From Pseudobacteriovorax antillogorgiicola (GTDB lineage Bacteria > Bdellovibrionota_B > Oligoflexia > Oligoflexales > RGVZ01), in assembly GCA_945865565.1 (NCBI GenBank), contig CAMBEK010000002.1, forward strand, positions 71,901-113,643: DNA of 41,743 nucleotides, given 5' to 3'. Positions 22,607 through 31,139 of the stretch are shown piece by piece (positions within the stretch are counted from its first letter, which is position 1; each line of letters opens with the position of its first letter). Below the pieces are notes generated by a model. It saw only the letters and a list, made by a program, of their open reading frames with translations. It was not told where the DNA came from and ran no database searches. The translations under genes and the position numbers were made by a program.

Positions 22607-24079
22607 ATGGATAAAAATAAAATTTCACCCTCCCCTCAAACCGCCCTGGCCATCCAGGTCTCGGCATGGACACCTGCGATCGAGCCTGAGGACGTCGCCT
22701 TGGAGGCGGCGTTGGGGTGGCCGAATCGGACTTTGGGATGGCTGCGAGCTGCATTTAATGCCGGCGCAAGGCGACAGTCGGCTTGGGATCTAGGGCGCCT
22801 CGGTGATCTGGAGGCGGGCGATGTTCGGGCCACTGCCAAGGCTGCTACTGTCTTCCGTCGCGGCGTAGAAACGATTTCAGATACGATTTCAGAGATGATT
22901 CCGGGCACGGCCTCCGAGGTGAAGTCGGGCTACAGGCCCCTGGTCCTGCAAACCAGCCCTTCGGTCACATCCTTTCTGAACAGCATTTCCTCGGAATTTT
23001 CCGGACGGGAAAGCCGGATTTTTTTTGTGCTTGATGAATCCGTCGCCAAAAGTTGGCCCGCCGCCGCACAACTGGTCCTTAAATTTCCCTTTTGGATATT
23101 CCAAGGCGGTGAGGCGGCCAAGAACCTTGCCTCCACTGCCGCGCTCGTCAAACAGATTGGACAGCACACAGAGTCGCATCCAGAGATGGACCTGGAAAAC
23201 CTGACGATCGCGGCCATCGGCGGCGGTGTGACACTGGACTTGGCAGGTTTCGTCGCGGGCCTGCTTGGATGCAATCATATAAACATTCCAACGACCCTTT
23301 TGGCCATGGTTGATGCGGCAGTCGGTGGCAAGACCGGCGTCAATTTTGAGCCGTGGGGTAAAAATCAGGTCGGTCTGTTTCACTTTCCAGAGCGGGTCAT
23401 CGTTTGTCCCGAATTTTTGCAGACTCTGCCGAAGGATGAGATCCGCGCCGGCGGCGCAGAATGTTTGAAGCATGCGCTGCTGGCAGAAGATTTTGCTTTA
23501 CTGGAAAAATGGGCCAAATTCCTGCGGGATCCTGTGATCAACCATGCCAATGGATCAGAAATACACTCAATGATCACAGCGGTCGCGAAGATGAAGGAGG
23601 TTTTTGTTCAGGCGGATCCGTTTGAGCGAGGCTCGCGGCGCGAGTTGCTCAACATGGGGCACACCATTGCCCATAGCTTGGAAGGTGTGGGAGCCGTTTT
23701 ACAGAAACACCAGCCATCGTTGGGATTGCGTCACGGATCGGCTGTGGCCTTTGGATTGATGTGTAAAATTCACTTGATGGTGGCAGCTCAACCTGAGGCA
23801 GCCGAAACCGGCCAAAAAATAATGGACTGCCTGATCAACAGTGGCTGTTTGGACGACTTTCGAAGGTGGTATTCCGGGACTGGCCTTGACTCAACCGAAC
23901 TCTGGTCCTTGATGGTTCCCTATTTGATGCAAGACAAAAAAATAAAGTCCGGCACTCCATCGAGTTGCCGGATTGTTGGGTTTCAGTGGAAATCGGTATC
24001 AGGTAAAGCTGTGCCGGCGTCCTTTGAGGTTTCCATGGACAATCTTGAGGCCGCGTTTAAAAAATCACTGTTGAGCTGA
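22607..24079 (+). CDS. aroB: 3-dehydroquinate synthase with an N-terminal extension
   Basis: The region from about residue 105 to the end is a sugar-phosphate cyclase of the 3-dehydroquinate synthase family, which closes DAHP to dehydroquinate in the shikimate pathway with NAD and a metal. Motifs: GGGVTLDLAGF (about 205), PTTLLAMVDAAVGGKTGVN, the metal Glu in GGAECLKH (about 284), NMGHTIAHSLE (about 350), RHGSAVAFGL (about 376) and MQDKKIKSG. Two things are odd: about 100 Arg/Ala-rich residues precede the domain, and the usual HGEAV is HGSAV. The ATG lacks a clear ribosome site, so a later start is possible. Paralogous cyclases exist, so the dehydroquinate assignment is likely but not certain. 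Confidence 0.85.
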   Translation: MDKNKISPSPQTALAIQVSAWTPAIEPEDVALEAALGWPNRTLGWLRAAFNAGARRQSAWDLGRLGDLEAGDVRATAKAATVFRRGVETISDTISEMIPGTASEVKSGYRPLVLQTSPSVTSFLNSISSEFSGRESRIFFVLDESVAKSWPAAAQLVLKFPFWIFQGGEAAKNLASTAALVKQIGQHTESHPEMDLENLTIAAIGGGVTLDLAGFVAGLLGCNHINIPTTLLAMVDAAVGGKTGVNFEPWGKNQVGLFHFPERVIVCPEFLQTLPKDEIRAGGAECLKHALLAEDFALLEKWAKFLRDPVINHANGSEIHSMITAVAKMKEVFVQADPFERGSRRELLNMGHTIAHSLEGVGAVLQKHQPSLGLRHGSAVAFGLMCKIHLMVAAQPEAAETGQKIMDCLINSGCLDDFRRWYSGTGLDSTELWSLMVPYLMQDKKIKSGTPSSCRIVGFQWKSVSGKAVPASFEVSMDNLEAAFKKSLLS

Positions 24080-24196
24080 TTTTCCCCGCGCAGCGTCCGC
24101 ACAATCACTGTCCTGACTGGATCGGTAAGAAGATGCAAGGAATCGATTGACGCCTGGCTCGAAGTGTTGCCTTCGGATTGCTGGGCTGTTTTGTGA

Positions 24197-24964
24197 TTAC
24201 TTCGAGAAATAGGCCTGCATTCGGGCTTGAATTTGGCTGGCTTCCAGTGCCGGATCGCTTGCCTGCCAAATCGATCTGGACGCGTTGATCAGCAGCCCTA
24301 AACCATCGGGGCGGATGCCCTGCAAAAGTTCCTTGTCTGATTTTCCCTGTGCACCCAGGCCCGGACTTAGAAACCAGGTTTCCGGGCAAAGTTCGCGCAT
24401 CATCGCAGCATCGTCACCAACAACCAGTCCATATTGCGCAGGATTGTCGCCTGTTCTTAGCGCGACGTGGCGTGCCAGAGTTCCTGCGTCCGAGGCAAGT
24501 TCAAGGCTTTGCAATTCTGGCCTGTTGGTCGTGGTGCCAAGGACAAAGACCCCGATGCTTTTTTTTGTGAATTGCGAAAAACCATCTCCCATGTAGGGAC
24601 TGGCTGTTACGGCGGTGGCACCGGCGTTTGCAGCAAACTGGGCATAGCCTTCGAGGGTGTTGTCGATGTCGTTGAACTTTCCGTCAAGAATCAGTGGCGT
24701 GTCTTTCGTCCAATCTTGAATTCGGAGCAGGAGATCGATTCCCTTGGAACCCCGGGCCAGATAAAAAGCAAGGTTGACCTTGAAGGCTGCGGCGTAAGGT
24801 CTGGTTTTGGTAATGATGCTTTTGATCTGCCCTGCAGTGGCCATCGAGGCCGGCACCGGCAGGATTTTCGCAACTTTTTTCTGCGGAGCCGGCACTACCG
24901 GCGGATCGAGTCCGATGCAAAGGATGCTTGAGGTCTTTAAGACGCTTTTCGCAAATCTTTGCAT
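24197..24964 (-). CDS. pyrF: Orotidine 5'-phosphate decarboxylase (type 2)
   Basis: PyrF decarboxylates OMP to UMP, the last step of pyrimidine synthesis. In 255 residues the catalytic Lys96 with Asp94 and Asp99 is seen in ILDGKFNDIDNT (usual type 2 form: DAKRGDIGNT), after the ICIGLDPP start and KVNLAFY; ATAVTASPYMGDG and FLSPGLGAQGK form the phosphate-binding end. The length and the FLSPGLGAQG motif indicate the longer type 2 form. It is divergent from pyrE with 294 bp between, so the last two pathway genes may be controlled together. Confidence 0.93.
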   Translation of the reverse strand: MQRFAKSVLKTSSILCIGLDPPVVPAPQKKVAKILPVPASMATAGQIKSIITKTRPYAAAFKVNLAFYLARGSKGIDLLLRIQDWTKDTPLILDGKFNDIDNTLEGYAQFAANAGATAVTASPYMGDGFSQFTKKSIGVFVLGTTTNRPELQSLELASDAGTLARHVALRTGDNPAQYGLVVGDDAAMMRELCPETWFLSPGLGAQGKSDKELLQGIRPDGLGLLINASRSIWQASDPALEASQIQARMQAYFSK

Positions 24965-25142
24965 AGACTCGTTCCGTTCAGATTAATACGGCATCCCGGA
25001 TTTTGATTGAAGTGATCCTGCGTCAGTTTTGCTGGATTCTCGTCGCGCGACGTTCTGATCGTAAAGGTTGCCAGAATGGGTTGCCCTCTGCAAGTATTTT
25101 TCTTTAATTTCAATGGGTTATATGCGGATTTCGGAGAAAAAG

Positions 25143-25211
25143 ATGACCGCTGCGCACATGTTGATCTTAAAAAAAATCGCACGTGCGCCGTCGTGCGAGG
25201 TATCCATTTGA
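25143..25211 (+). CDS. Possible 22-residue leader peptide upstream of pyrE
   Basis: ATG at 25143 with GGAG 6 bases upstream opens a short frame that ends at TGA (25209-25211), 47 bases before the pyrE ATG. It contains LILKKIARA and no obvious amino-acid run. The downstream hairpin (25177-25198) lies within it, so translation would disturb that hairpin. A TTGCCC ... TTTAAT promoter-like pair lies at 25081-25108. Evidence is limited to these signals; it may be chance. Confidence 0.3.
   Translation: MTAAHMLILKKIARAPSCEVSI
25169..25198 (-). terminator. Intrinsic terminator-like hairpin, minus strand, in the pyrE-pyrF gap
   Basis: A 7-bp perfect stem (25177-25183 with 25192-25198) and an 8-base loop are followed on the minus strand by eight T (25169-25176). 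It lies about 205 bases before the pyrF ATG, so any pyrF transcript that starts near pyrE must pass it. It could be an attenuator or stop antisense transcription. The rest of this gap shows no other clear element. Confidence 0.6.
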
Positions 25212-25258
25212 GTGAAACAGGTGCAATTTATTTTGTCAAATTATGATCGGAGCAAGTC

Positions 25259-25933
25259 ATGGCCTCCTCAGAACTTTCCAAGCTGTTGATTCAATCTGGT
25301 GCCTTGAAATTTGGTTCGTTTGAAACCAAGTCAGGACGTCAGAGTCCATTCTTTCTGAACTTTGGTGACATTTGTGACGGCAATTCGATGGACCGCCTTG
25401 CGGATCTTTATGCGGCATCGATTATCCAAAAAATGGATTCTCTTCCGGACGTTATTTTTGGACCGGCATATAAGGGGATTCCCCTGGCTGTTGCCATTGC
25501 TTCAGCGTTGAGCCGTAAATCTGGAGCACCGGTTTCCTTTGCCTTTGACCGCAAAGAAGCCAAAGACCATGGCGAGGGTGGTAAAATCGTTGGACGGCAA
25601 ATTGCTCCGCACCATCGAGTTGTGATTGTTGATGATGTTTTGACCTCAGGAATCAGCGTCAGGCATTCACTGGATTGTGTCCGGCGAACCGGATGCAAGG
25701 TTCTTGGTATTATGATCGGCGTCGATCGTTGTGAGTTGCCAGCTAATGGACAAGCAGGGAAAACGGCAGCCGAATCCATAAGTAACGATTCAGGTATAGA
25801 AGTCCATTCCTTGGTGACGATCGGCGACGTGATCGCGGATTTAAATTCAGATGAACATTTGAAGTCCGCTGCCGGATTGACCCCCAAGATCCTCGAAAGT
25901 GTGGCTGAATACCGGCGCAAGTTTGCTCGCTAA
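25259..25933 (+). CDS. pyrE: Orotate phosphoribosyltransferase
   Basis: PyrE joins orotate and PRPP to make OMP. It has 224 residues, near the usual 210. Motifs: LKFGSFETKSGRQSPFF, the substrate loop GPAYKGIPLAVA, FDRKEAKDHGEGG and the PRPP-binding VVIVDDVLTSGIS (about residue 120). GGAG lies 7 bases before the ATG. It is divergent from pyrF. Confidence 0.95.
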   Translation: MASSELSKLLIQSGALKFGSFETKSGRQSPFFLNFGDICDGNSMDRLADLYAASIIQKMDSLPDVIFGPAYKGIPLAVAIASALSRKSGAPVSFAFDRKEAKDHGEGGKIVGRQIAPHHRVVIVDDVLTSGISVRHSLDCVRRTGCKVLGIMIGVDRCELPANGQAGKTAAESISNDSGIEVHSLVTIGDVIADLNSDEHLKSAAGLTPKILESVAEYRRKFAR

Positions 25934-26077
25934 AAATGTAACTTGTGGTTTTTCCACTCACCGTTGTCGATAAATTCGACAGTCAAGCCGTGGGTATATC
26001 CGCCTTCGGCTCTTCTAATTCCTTTGATTTCAGGGCTTTGTACCGAAATCCAGCGAAGTCTGCCGTGGCACGTTTCT

Positions 26078-26102
26078 TGGATAAAGTGTCTTATCCAGGA
26101 GG
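26078..26102 (+). promoter_or_regulatory. Hairpin abutting the ribosome site of the Cys-rich lipoprotein gene
   Basis: TGGATAA (26078-26084) pairs perfectly with TTATCCA (26091-26097) around a 6-base loop; AGGAGG (26097-26102) begins at the stem's foot. The Shine-Dalgarno is just outside the stem, which could keep it exposed or modulate access. It fixes the start at 26111. Confidence 0.5.
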
Positions 26103-26110
26103 ATCAAACC

Positions 26111-27763
26111 ATGCGTCGCCATCTGTCCTTGTCCATTGTGACTCTAACCATTGTTGCTTCTTCCGTCGGATGCAATATGGCTCGTTACAACGCGACCAAT
26201 GCAAACCTGGCCAGCGGCGCTCCAAATGTTTTGGAATTTGAGTGGTCTTGCTCCACAAACCAGCACCACTATGTGAATTTTGGAAATAAATTCGAGGCTG
26301 CTGTTGCCGAATACACCCGAAGCAATTCATCTTCTGAAAATCAATCGAATGATTCAAGTCCGTCGAGCTCCGTGACAGGAGATGATTATCGCGGTGAATT
26401 GGCCTCGTCATTTCGGGGTATTTCATTAGCCACACCTTGGATTGGTCCGTTGGGGCCAATTTTCACCCAGTTATCACTGCCACACGGAATCAAGGTGGAA
26501 TCGGATTGTGCCGTTCAATCATCGAATGAGACGGCATATGACGCGTGTGTTGAGGCCGTCCGGCATTTCGAAACGTTGAAGGCGGTCGCCAGAATTTGGG
26601 ATTCAAATGCGAATGGCAAGAAATGTTATGAGGGGGCTGGCTACCAGAAAACGGACGTCGTGGAATTCGCATACTGCGATAACGAATGTGCATTCAATGA
26701 CCGGTCTTGCACCCGATGCGAAGTGCCATCATCGGACAATACGTCCAGGGCTTTTGTATGTAAAAGCCGTCGCAGTGCGATGGAGGCCGTCGGTACATTT
26801 TGTCGGTTGAAAAATGGAATGTGTTCGCCATTTAATCCAGAAAAAATGTGCGAGACAAAGAGCGGACGTGAATTTTCACCCATTGGACTTCCCGCAATCG
26901 ATGGCCGCACAGAACACAAAGGGATATTTGAGCTGTCGGCTTTCCTTGGCGCATCAGAATCGGTGCAAGTCAAGGCGGGCGTTGTTGCGGGTCAGAAGGT
27001 TGCGGCGAGGGGCACATTGCGTGGCAAAATCGGTTACGCGGCTGCGACCTTGGGGAGTGACGTTTTTACCAGTAATAGGATTACGACTCCTGGAACAAGG
27101 GTGTCCTGCTTTCTGATTATCAACCAGATTGCCGATGTTTCGTATCAGGCGGAGGTTGGAGTTGGTGGTGATTTTGTGCTGGCAAAGGGAGAGGCCCTGA
27201 TTGAAGCCGGTGGCGGTTTTAATTTGAACAAGGAATTTTCAAAAACCAGTGCCACTTGGTCCGCTGGAGGTCAGACGGAAGAAATGATCATGACCCAGTG
27301 CGGTCAGAATTATGCAAAGCGCTGGATCGCAAACGAACTCACCAGGCACTTGGATGATTCTCCGGAACTAAAAATAATTCAGAAGGCAGTGCAGCGGGTA
27401 CTTTTGGACTCCGGTTTGGGCAAGGAGTTTGGCTTGCAAGATACAGCTGCAGTGTTCTGCCGTTATCCGGAGTACGATGCAGAAAATTATTATCGGACCG
27501 CAGGCGTCCAATTGCATGTGGCTGATGAGATCAAGGTCCAGTGGGGGCACATGCGTCACATTGGTTTCGATGGCCTCTGGCCTGACGCGTGGTCCGAAAA
27601 ACTCACGATCAACGAAGAGTCACTGAGACCCTTTGTCCGGGAGTTAAAGAACGGGACGCTCAGGAACGAAGGTCTTGGCAGGTTTTTCAATGAAGTGGTC
27701 GTCCCGGCTTCCCAGTCGGCGCAGGATGTCCGGTGGAAGATGGGTCATTGCATAGTGAAGTGA
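26111..27763 (+). CDS. Large Cys-rich secreted lipoprotein, function unknown
   Basis: A 550-residue protein starting at 26111, where AGGAGG sits 8 bases upstream; a longer in-frame extension to 25943 has no support. The signal peptide ends in SSVGC. Residues about 190-260 hold a cluster of Cys (CDNECAF, CTRCEVP, VCKS, FCRLKNGMC, MCETK) that suggests several disulfides. Residues about 290-400 are Gly-rich alternating strands (ARGTLRGKIGYAAATLG, VGVGGDF, EAGGGF) that look like beta-sheet able to line a membrane or barrel. No family is recognised. It is convergent with icmF. Confidence 0.8.
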   Translation: MRRHLSLSIVTLTIVASSVGCNMARYNATNANLASGAPNVLEFEWSCSTNQHHYVNFGNKFEAAVAEYTRSNSSSENQSNDSSPSSSVTGDDYRGELASSFRGISLATPWIGPLGPIFTQLSLPHGIKVESDCAVQSSNETAYDACVEAVRHFETLKAVARIWDSNANGKKCYEGAGYQKTDVVEFAYCDNECAFNDRSCTRCEVPSSDNTSRAFVCKSRRSAMEAVGTFCRLKNGMCSPFNPEKMCETKSGREFSPIGLPAIDGRTEHKGIFELSAFLGASESVQVKAGVVAGQKVAARGTLRGKIGYAAATLGSDVFTSNRITTPGTRVSCFLIINQIADVSYQAEVGVGGDFVLAKGEALIEAGGGFNLNKEFSKTSATWSAGGQTEEMIMTQCGQNYAKRWIANELTRHLDDSPELKIIQKAVQRVLLDSGLGKEFGLQDTAAVFCRYPEYDAENYYRTAGVQLHVADEIKVQWGHMRHIGFDGLWPDAWSEKLTINEESLRPFVRELKNGTLRNEGLGRFFNEVVVPASQSAQDVRWKMGHCIVK

Positions 27764-27782
27764 CCCCTGCCGGTGCCGTTGT

Positions 27783-30700
27783 TTACATCGAGCGCCGGTA
27801 CTTTCCGCCCACCCGGTAAAGGGTATCGGTAATTTCTCCGAGACTCGCATGCCTGACCGTCTGCATTAAAGCCGCGAAAGCGTTGCCCCCGCCAATCACC
27901 GTATCGGTGAGCATTTTCAAAGCAGCGTCGCGTTTTGCATGGTTTGACTTATGGAAGTCATTAAGTCGCGTCAATTGCTTGTCTTTTTCTTCGTATGAAG
28001 CCCGTGCCATTTCAATCTCAGGGCGAACATATTCGCCGCTGATCACTTTCGGGTTCAGGAACATGTTCACGCCAACGATCTCGAGCTCGCCAGAGTGTTT
28101 CTTGCCCTCATAATAAAGGCTTTCTTCTTGAATTTTGTTGCGTTGGTACTGGGTTTCCATCGCACCCAGAACACCGCCCCGGGATGATATGCGCTCAAAC
28201 TCTTGCAGGACAGCCTCTTCGACGCGGTCGGTCAGAAGTTCCAGGAAGAACGATCCCTGGTTGATGTTCTCGCAATGGTTGAGCCCAAATTCCTTGTTGA
28301 TGATCAACTGAATTGCCATGGCGCGACGAACGCTTTCTTCGGTCGGTGTTGTGATCGCCTCGTCGTAAGCATTGGTGTGCAGTGAATTGCAGTTGTCATA
28401 AAGCGCCATCAGCGCCTGCAGGGTTGTTCGGATATCGTTAAAGTCGATTTCCATCGCGTGCAGCGAGCGGCCTGAAGTCTGAATGTGATACTTGAGCATC
28501 TGGCTGCGTTCACTGGCACCGTAACGGTCTCGCATGGCGATGGCCCAGATCCGCCGTGCGACACGCCCAAGAACTCCGTATTCAGGATCGATGCCGTTGC
28601 TGAAGAAGAAGGACAGGTTCGGCGCAAAATCATCAATTTTCATGCCGCGCGTCAAATAATATTCAACATAGGTAAAGCCATTGGCCAAGGTCAGTGCGAT
28701 CTGGGTCACCGGATTCGCGCCAGCCTCTGCGATATGATATCCAGAAATGGAAACGCTGTAATAGTTTCTGATTTTTTTCTCGATGAAGAACTGCTGGATG
28801 TCCCCCATCATCTTGAGGGCAAATTCTGTTGAGAAAATGCAGGTGTTTTGCGCTTGGTCCTCCTTGAGGATATCCGCTTGGACCGTGCCGCGAACCATTT
28901 GTATGGTTTTCTCGATGATCCTGTTGTGGGTCTCGGGATCTGGGATCTTCCCGTGTTCGGCGACATGCCGGTCGATCTGTTGATCGATGGCCGTGTTCAT
29001 ATACATCGCCAGAATGATCGGCGCTGGGCCATTGATCGTCATACTGACACTGGTGTTGGGGGCGCAGAGGTCAAAACCGTTGTAGAGGACCTTCATGTCT
29101 TCAAGTGTTGCAATTGATACGCCCGATTCGCCCACCTTGCCATAGATGTCAGGACGCTTTGCCGGATCGCTGCCGTATAAAGTGACGCTATCAAAGGCAG
29201 TCGACAAACGTTTTGCATCAGCATTCTTCGACAGATAATGAAAGCGTTCGTTGGTCCTTTTCGGTCCGCCTTCGCCGGCAAATTGCCGCTGTGGGTCCTC
29301 GCCAGTCCTGCGAAAGGGAAAAACGCCGCCGGTGAATGGAAAGCTGCCGGGGACATTTTCGCGGGTCAAAAATCGAACGACATCGGCCTTGGTGGTGAAG
29401 GCGGGCAGCGCGACCTTCGGTAAGTGTTGATGCGAAAGGGTTTCAAAGCTGGCTTGGACTTTGACGTCTTTTCCGCGAACCTGATACGTGAAGGAATCAC
29501 TGGCATAGTTGCGGCGGGTGTCGTCCCAGGCGTCAAGCTGAGCCAGGATTTTTGGCGGGATTTTTTCCCATAATGCCTTGGCGCTGGCTTCCAGTTTGGC
29601 CGCTGTGATCTCTTCTTTTCCGTCCATCAATAGGGCTGCTGCGCGGTCCAATGCCTCAGCGTCGCGTGTGATCTGGACAAGGCTTTGGTTTGCGGCGTGA
29701 TATTCGCGGACCGTGCGGGCAATGTCTGCGAGATAAGTCGAGCGACCTGCAGGAATTAAGCTCTCCCGGCGGGTTGATTCGATGGCAACAGGCCGTTGAT
29801 CGGAGGAACGAAATTGTGTTGCTTCCGATTTTTTACCGGCTTTTTCATTGATCTTGGAGACAAGGGCTCTGTAAAGCCCGTTTGTTCCATCATCATTGAA
29901 TCGACTTGCGATGGTTCCAAAAACTGGAAACTCATGGTCTGCCAAGCGTTCGCCTTTAAACCGGGAGCGGCGCAGGTTGGTCCGGACATCGCGGATTGCA
30001 TCGAGCGATTGCGCACGCTCAAATTTGTTGATTGCAATGAAGTCGGCAAAGTCCAGCATGTCGATCTTTTCGAGCTGGGTCGCTGCCCCGTATTCGGCTG
30101 TCATGACATAAAGCGTCAGGTCAGAGACATCCAAAATGCCAGTGTCACCTTGGCCAATCCCGCTGGTCTCGACGATGATCAAGTCGAATGACTGGGTTTT
30201 CAAAAGGGCGATAGCATCGCGCGTGACGGTGGCGATTTCCTTGCCAGATCCGCGGGTGGCAAAGCTACGCAGGAAGATCCTCTGATCGCTCGCGGAATTG
30301 AACCGAATCCGGTCACCGAGCAAGGCGCCGCCGGTTTTTTTCTTTGATGGGTCAATGCAGATCAGGCCGATGCGTGCATCGGGATTGTCCCAAAGTAAAC
30401 GCAGCAGCAATTCATCAGTCAGTGAGCTTTTGCCGGCGCCCCCCGTGCCGGTGATCCCAAGGACGGGGGGCGGCTGGTCTGCTTTTTGGTGGTCCGGTTT
30501 TTTGTGGTTGATCGGACCATTGGCTTTTAAAAGATGGCTGACCGCCTCATCATGGGAGACTTTGCCGCTTTCAAGCAGGGTCAAGGCCCGGGCGAGTTGG
30601 TTGACGGGGTTGGCATCTTGTCCGGGCCAAGAGGTGATTTCCCGGTCGGCCAATTGGAGCATGTGGCCGATAATCCCGTCCAGCCCGAGCTTGGAGCCAT

Positions 30701-31091
30701 CTTCGGGGCTGTAGATCTTGGTGACGCCGGCAGATTCAAGTTCAGCGATTTCCTTGAGGGTGATAACCCCGCCTCCACCGCCAAAAATCTTGATGTCCCG
30801 GCCGCCACCTGCATCCAGTAACTGCCTGACGTATTTGAAGAATTCCATGTGCCCGCCCTGGTAACTGGAGAGCGCGATGGCGTGGGCATCCTCTTGGATG
30901 GCGGCTTCGGCCACTTCGGCCGCAGAGCGGTTGTGACCAAGGTGGATGACTTCAGCGCCACGGGCCTGTAACAGGCGACGCATGATATTGATGCTTGCGT
31001 CATGACCGTCGAACAAGGCGGTGGCGGTGATGAAGCGCAACTTATGCCGCGGTGTATAGGATTGCAGGGAACTTGTTTGCATTGGGCCCAT
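27783..31091 (-). CDS. icmF: Fused isobutyryl-CoA mutase IcmF (B12 enzyme with built-in G-protein chaperone)
   Basis: IcmF interconverts isobutyryl-CoA and n-butyryl-CoA with adenosylcobalamin. The 1102 residues contain three parts: a B12-binding domain (about 15-150) with DGHDASIN, where His30 would bind cobalt; a MeaB-like GTPase (about 210-420) with GTGGAGKSS and NKFE; and a mutase barrel (about 560 to end) with GVFPFRRTGEDP, in which a Phe replaces the Tyr seen in methylmalonyl-CoA mutase, and LHTNAYDEAITTPTEES. The fusion order and the Phe favour IcmF over methylmalonyl-CoA mutase. The base-recognition motif is NKFE rather than NKxD. It is divergent from a proline dehydrogenase; the gap is only 48 bp. 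Confidence 0.93.
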   Translation of the reverse strand: MGPMQTSSLQSYTPRHKLRFITATALFDGHDASINIMRRLLQARGAEVIHLGHNRSAAEVAEAAIQEDAHAIALSSYQGGHMEFFKYVRQLLDAGGGRDIKIFGGGGGVITLKEIAELESAGVTKIYSPEDGSKLGLDGIIGHMLQLADREITSWPGQDANPVNQLARALTLLESGKVSHDEAVSHLLKANGPINHKKPDHQKADQPPPVLGITGTGGAGKSSLTDELLLRLLWDNPDARIGLICIDPSKKKTGGALLGDRIRFNSASDQRIFLRSFATRGSGKEIATVTRDAIALLKTQSFDLIIVETSGIGQGDTGILDVSDLTLYVMTAEYGAATQLEKIDMLDFADFIAINKFERAQSLDAIRDVRTNLRRSRFKGERLADHEFPVFGTIASRFNDDGTNGLYRALVSKINEKAGKKSEATQFRSSDQRPVAIESTRRESLIPAGRSTYLADIARTVREYHAANQSLVQITRDAEALDRAAALLMDGKEEITAAKLEASAKALWEKIPPKILAQLDAWDDTRRNYASDSFTYQVRGKDVKVQASFETLSHQHLPKVALPAFTTKADVVRFLTRENVPGSFPFTGGVFPFRRTGEDPQRQFAGEGGPKRTNERFHYLSKNADAKRLSTAFDSVTLYGSDPAKRPDIYGKVGESGVSIATLEDMKVLYNGFDLCAPNTSVSMTINGPAPIILAMYMNTAIDQQIDRHVAEHGKIPDPETHNRIIEKTIQMVRGTVQADILKEDQAQNTCIFSTEFALKMMGDIQQFFIEKKIRNYYSVSISGYHIAEAGANPVTQIALTLANGFTYVEYYLTRGMKIDDFAPNLSFFFSNGIDPEYGVLGRVARRIWAIAMRDRYGASERSQMLKYHIQTSGRSLHAMEIDFNDIRTTLQALMALYDNCNSLHTNAYDEAITTPTEESVRRAMAIQLIINKEFGLNHCENINQGSFFLELLTDRVEEAVLQEFERISSRGGVLGAMETQYQRNKIQEESLYYEGKKHSGELEIVGVNMFLNPKVISGEYVRPEIEMARASYEEKDKQLTRLNDFHKSNHAKRDAALKMLTDTVIGGGNAFAALMQTVRHASLGEITDTLYRVGGKYRRSM

Positions 31092-31139
31092 CTTCGTATC
31101 ATTATAGCGAGCCGTATTATTAACAAAACTTCAGGGCTT

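Noticed and set aside
22889-23473. Minus-strand frame of 194 codons
   Set aside because: Antisense to the dehydroquinate synthase core.
24937-25182. Minus-strand frame of 81 codons upstream of pyrF
   Set aside because: No ribosome site; it overlaps the pyrF start in another frame and covers the hairpin region.
31092-31139. Cobalamin riboswitch upstream of icmF
   Set aside because: The gap is only 48 bp and shows no B12-box pattern.
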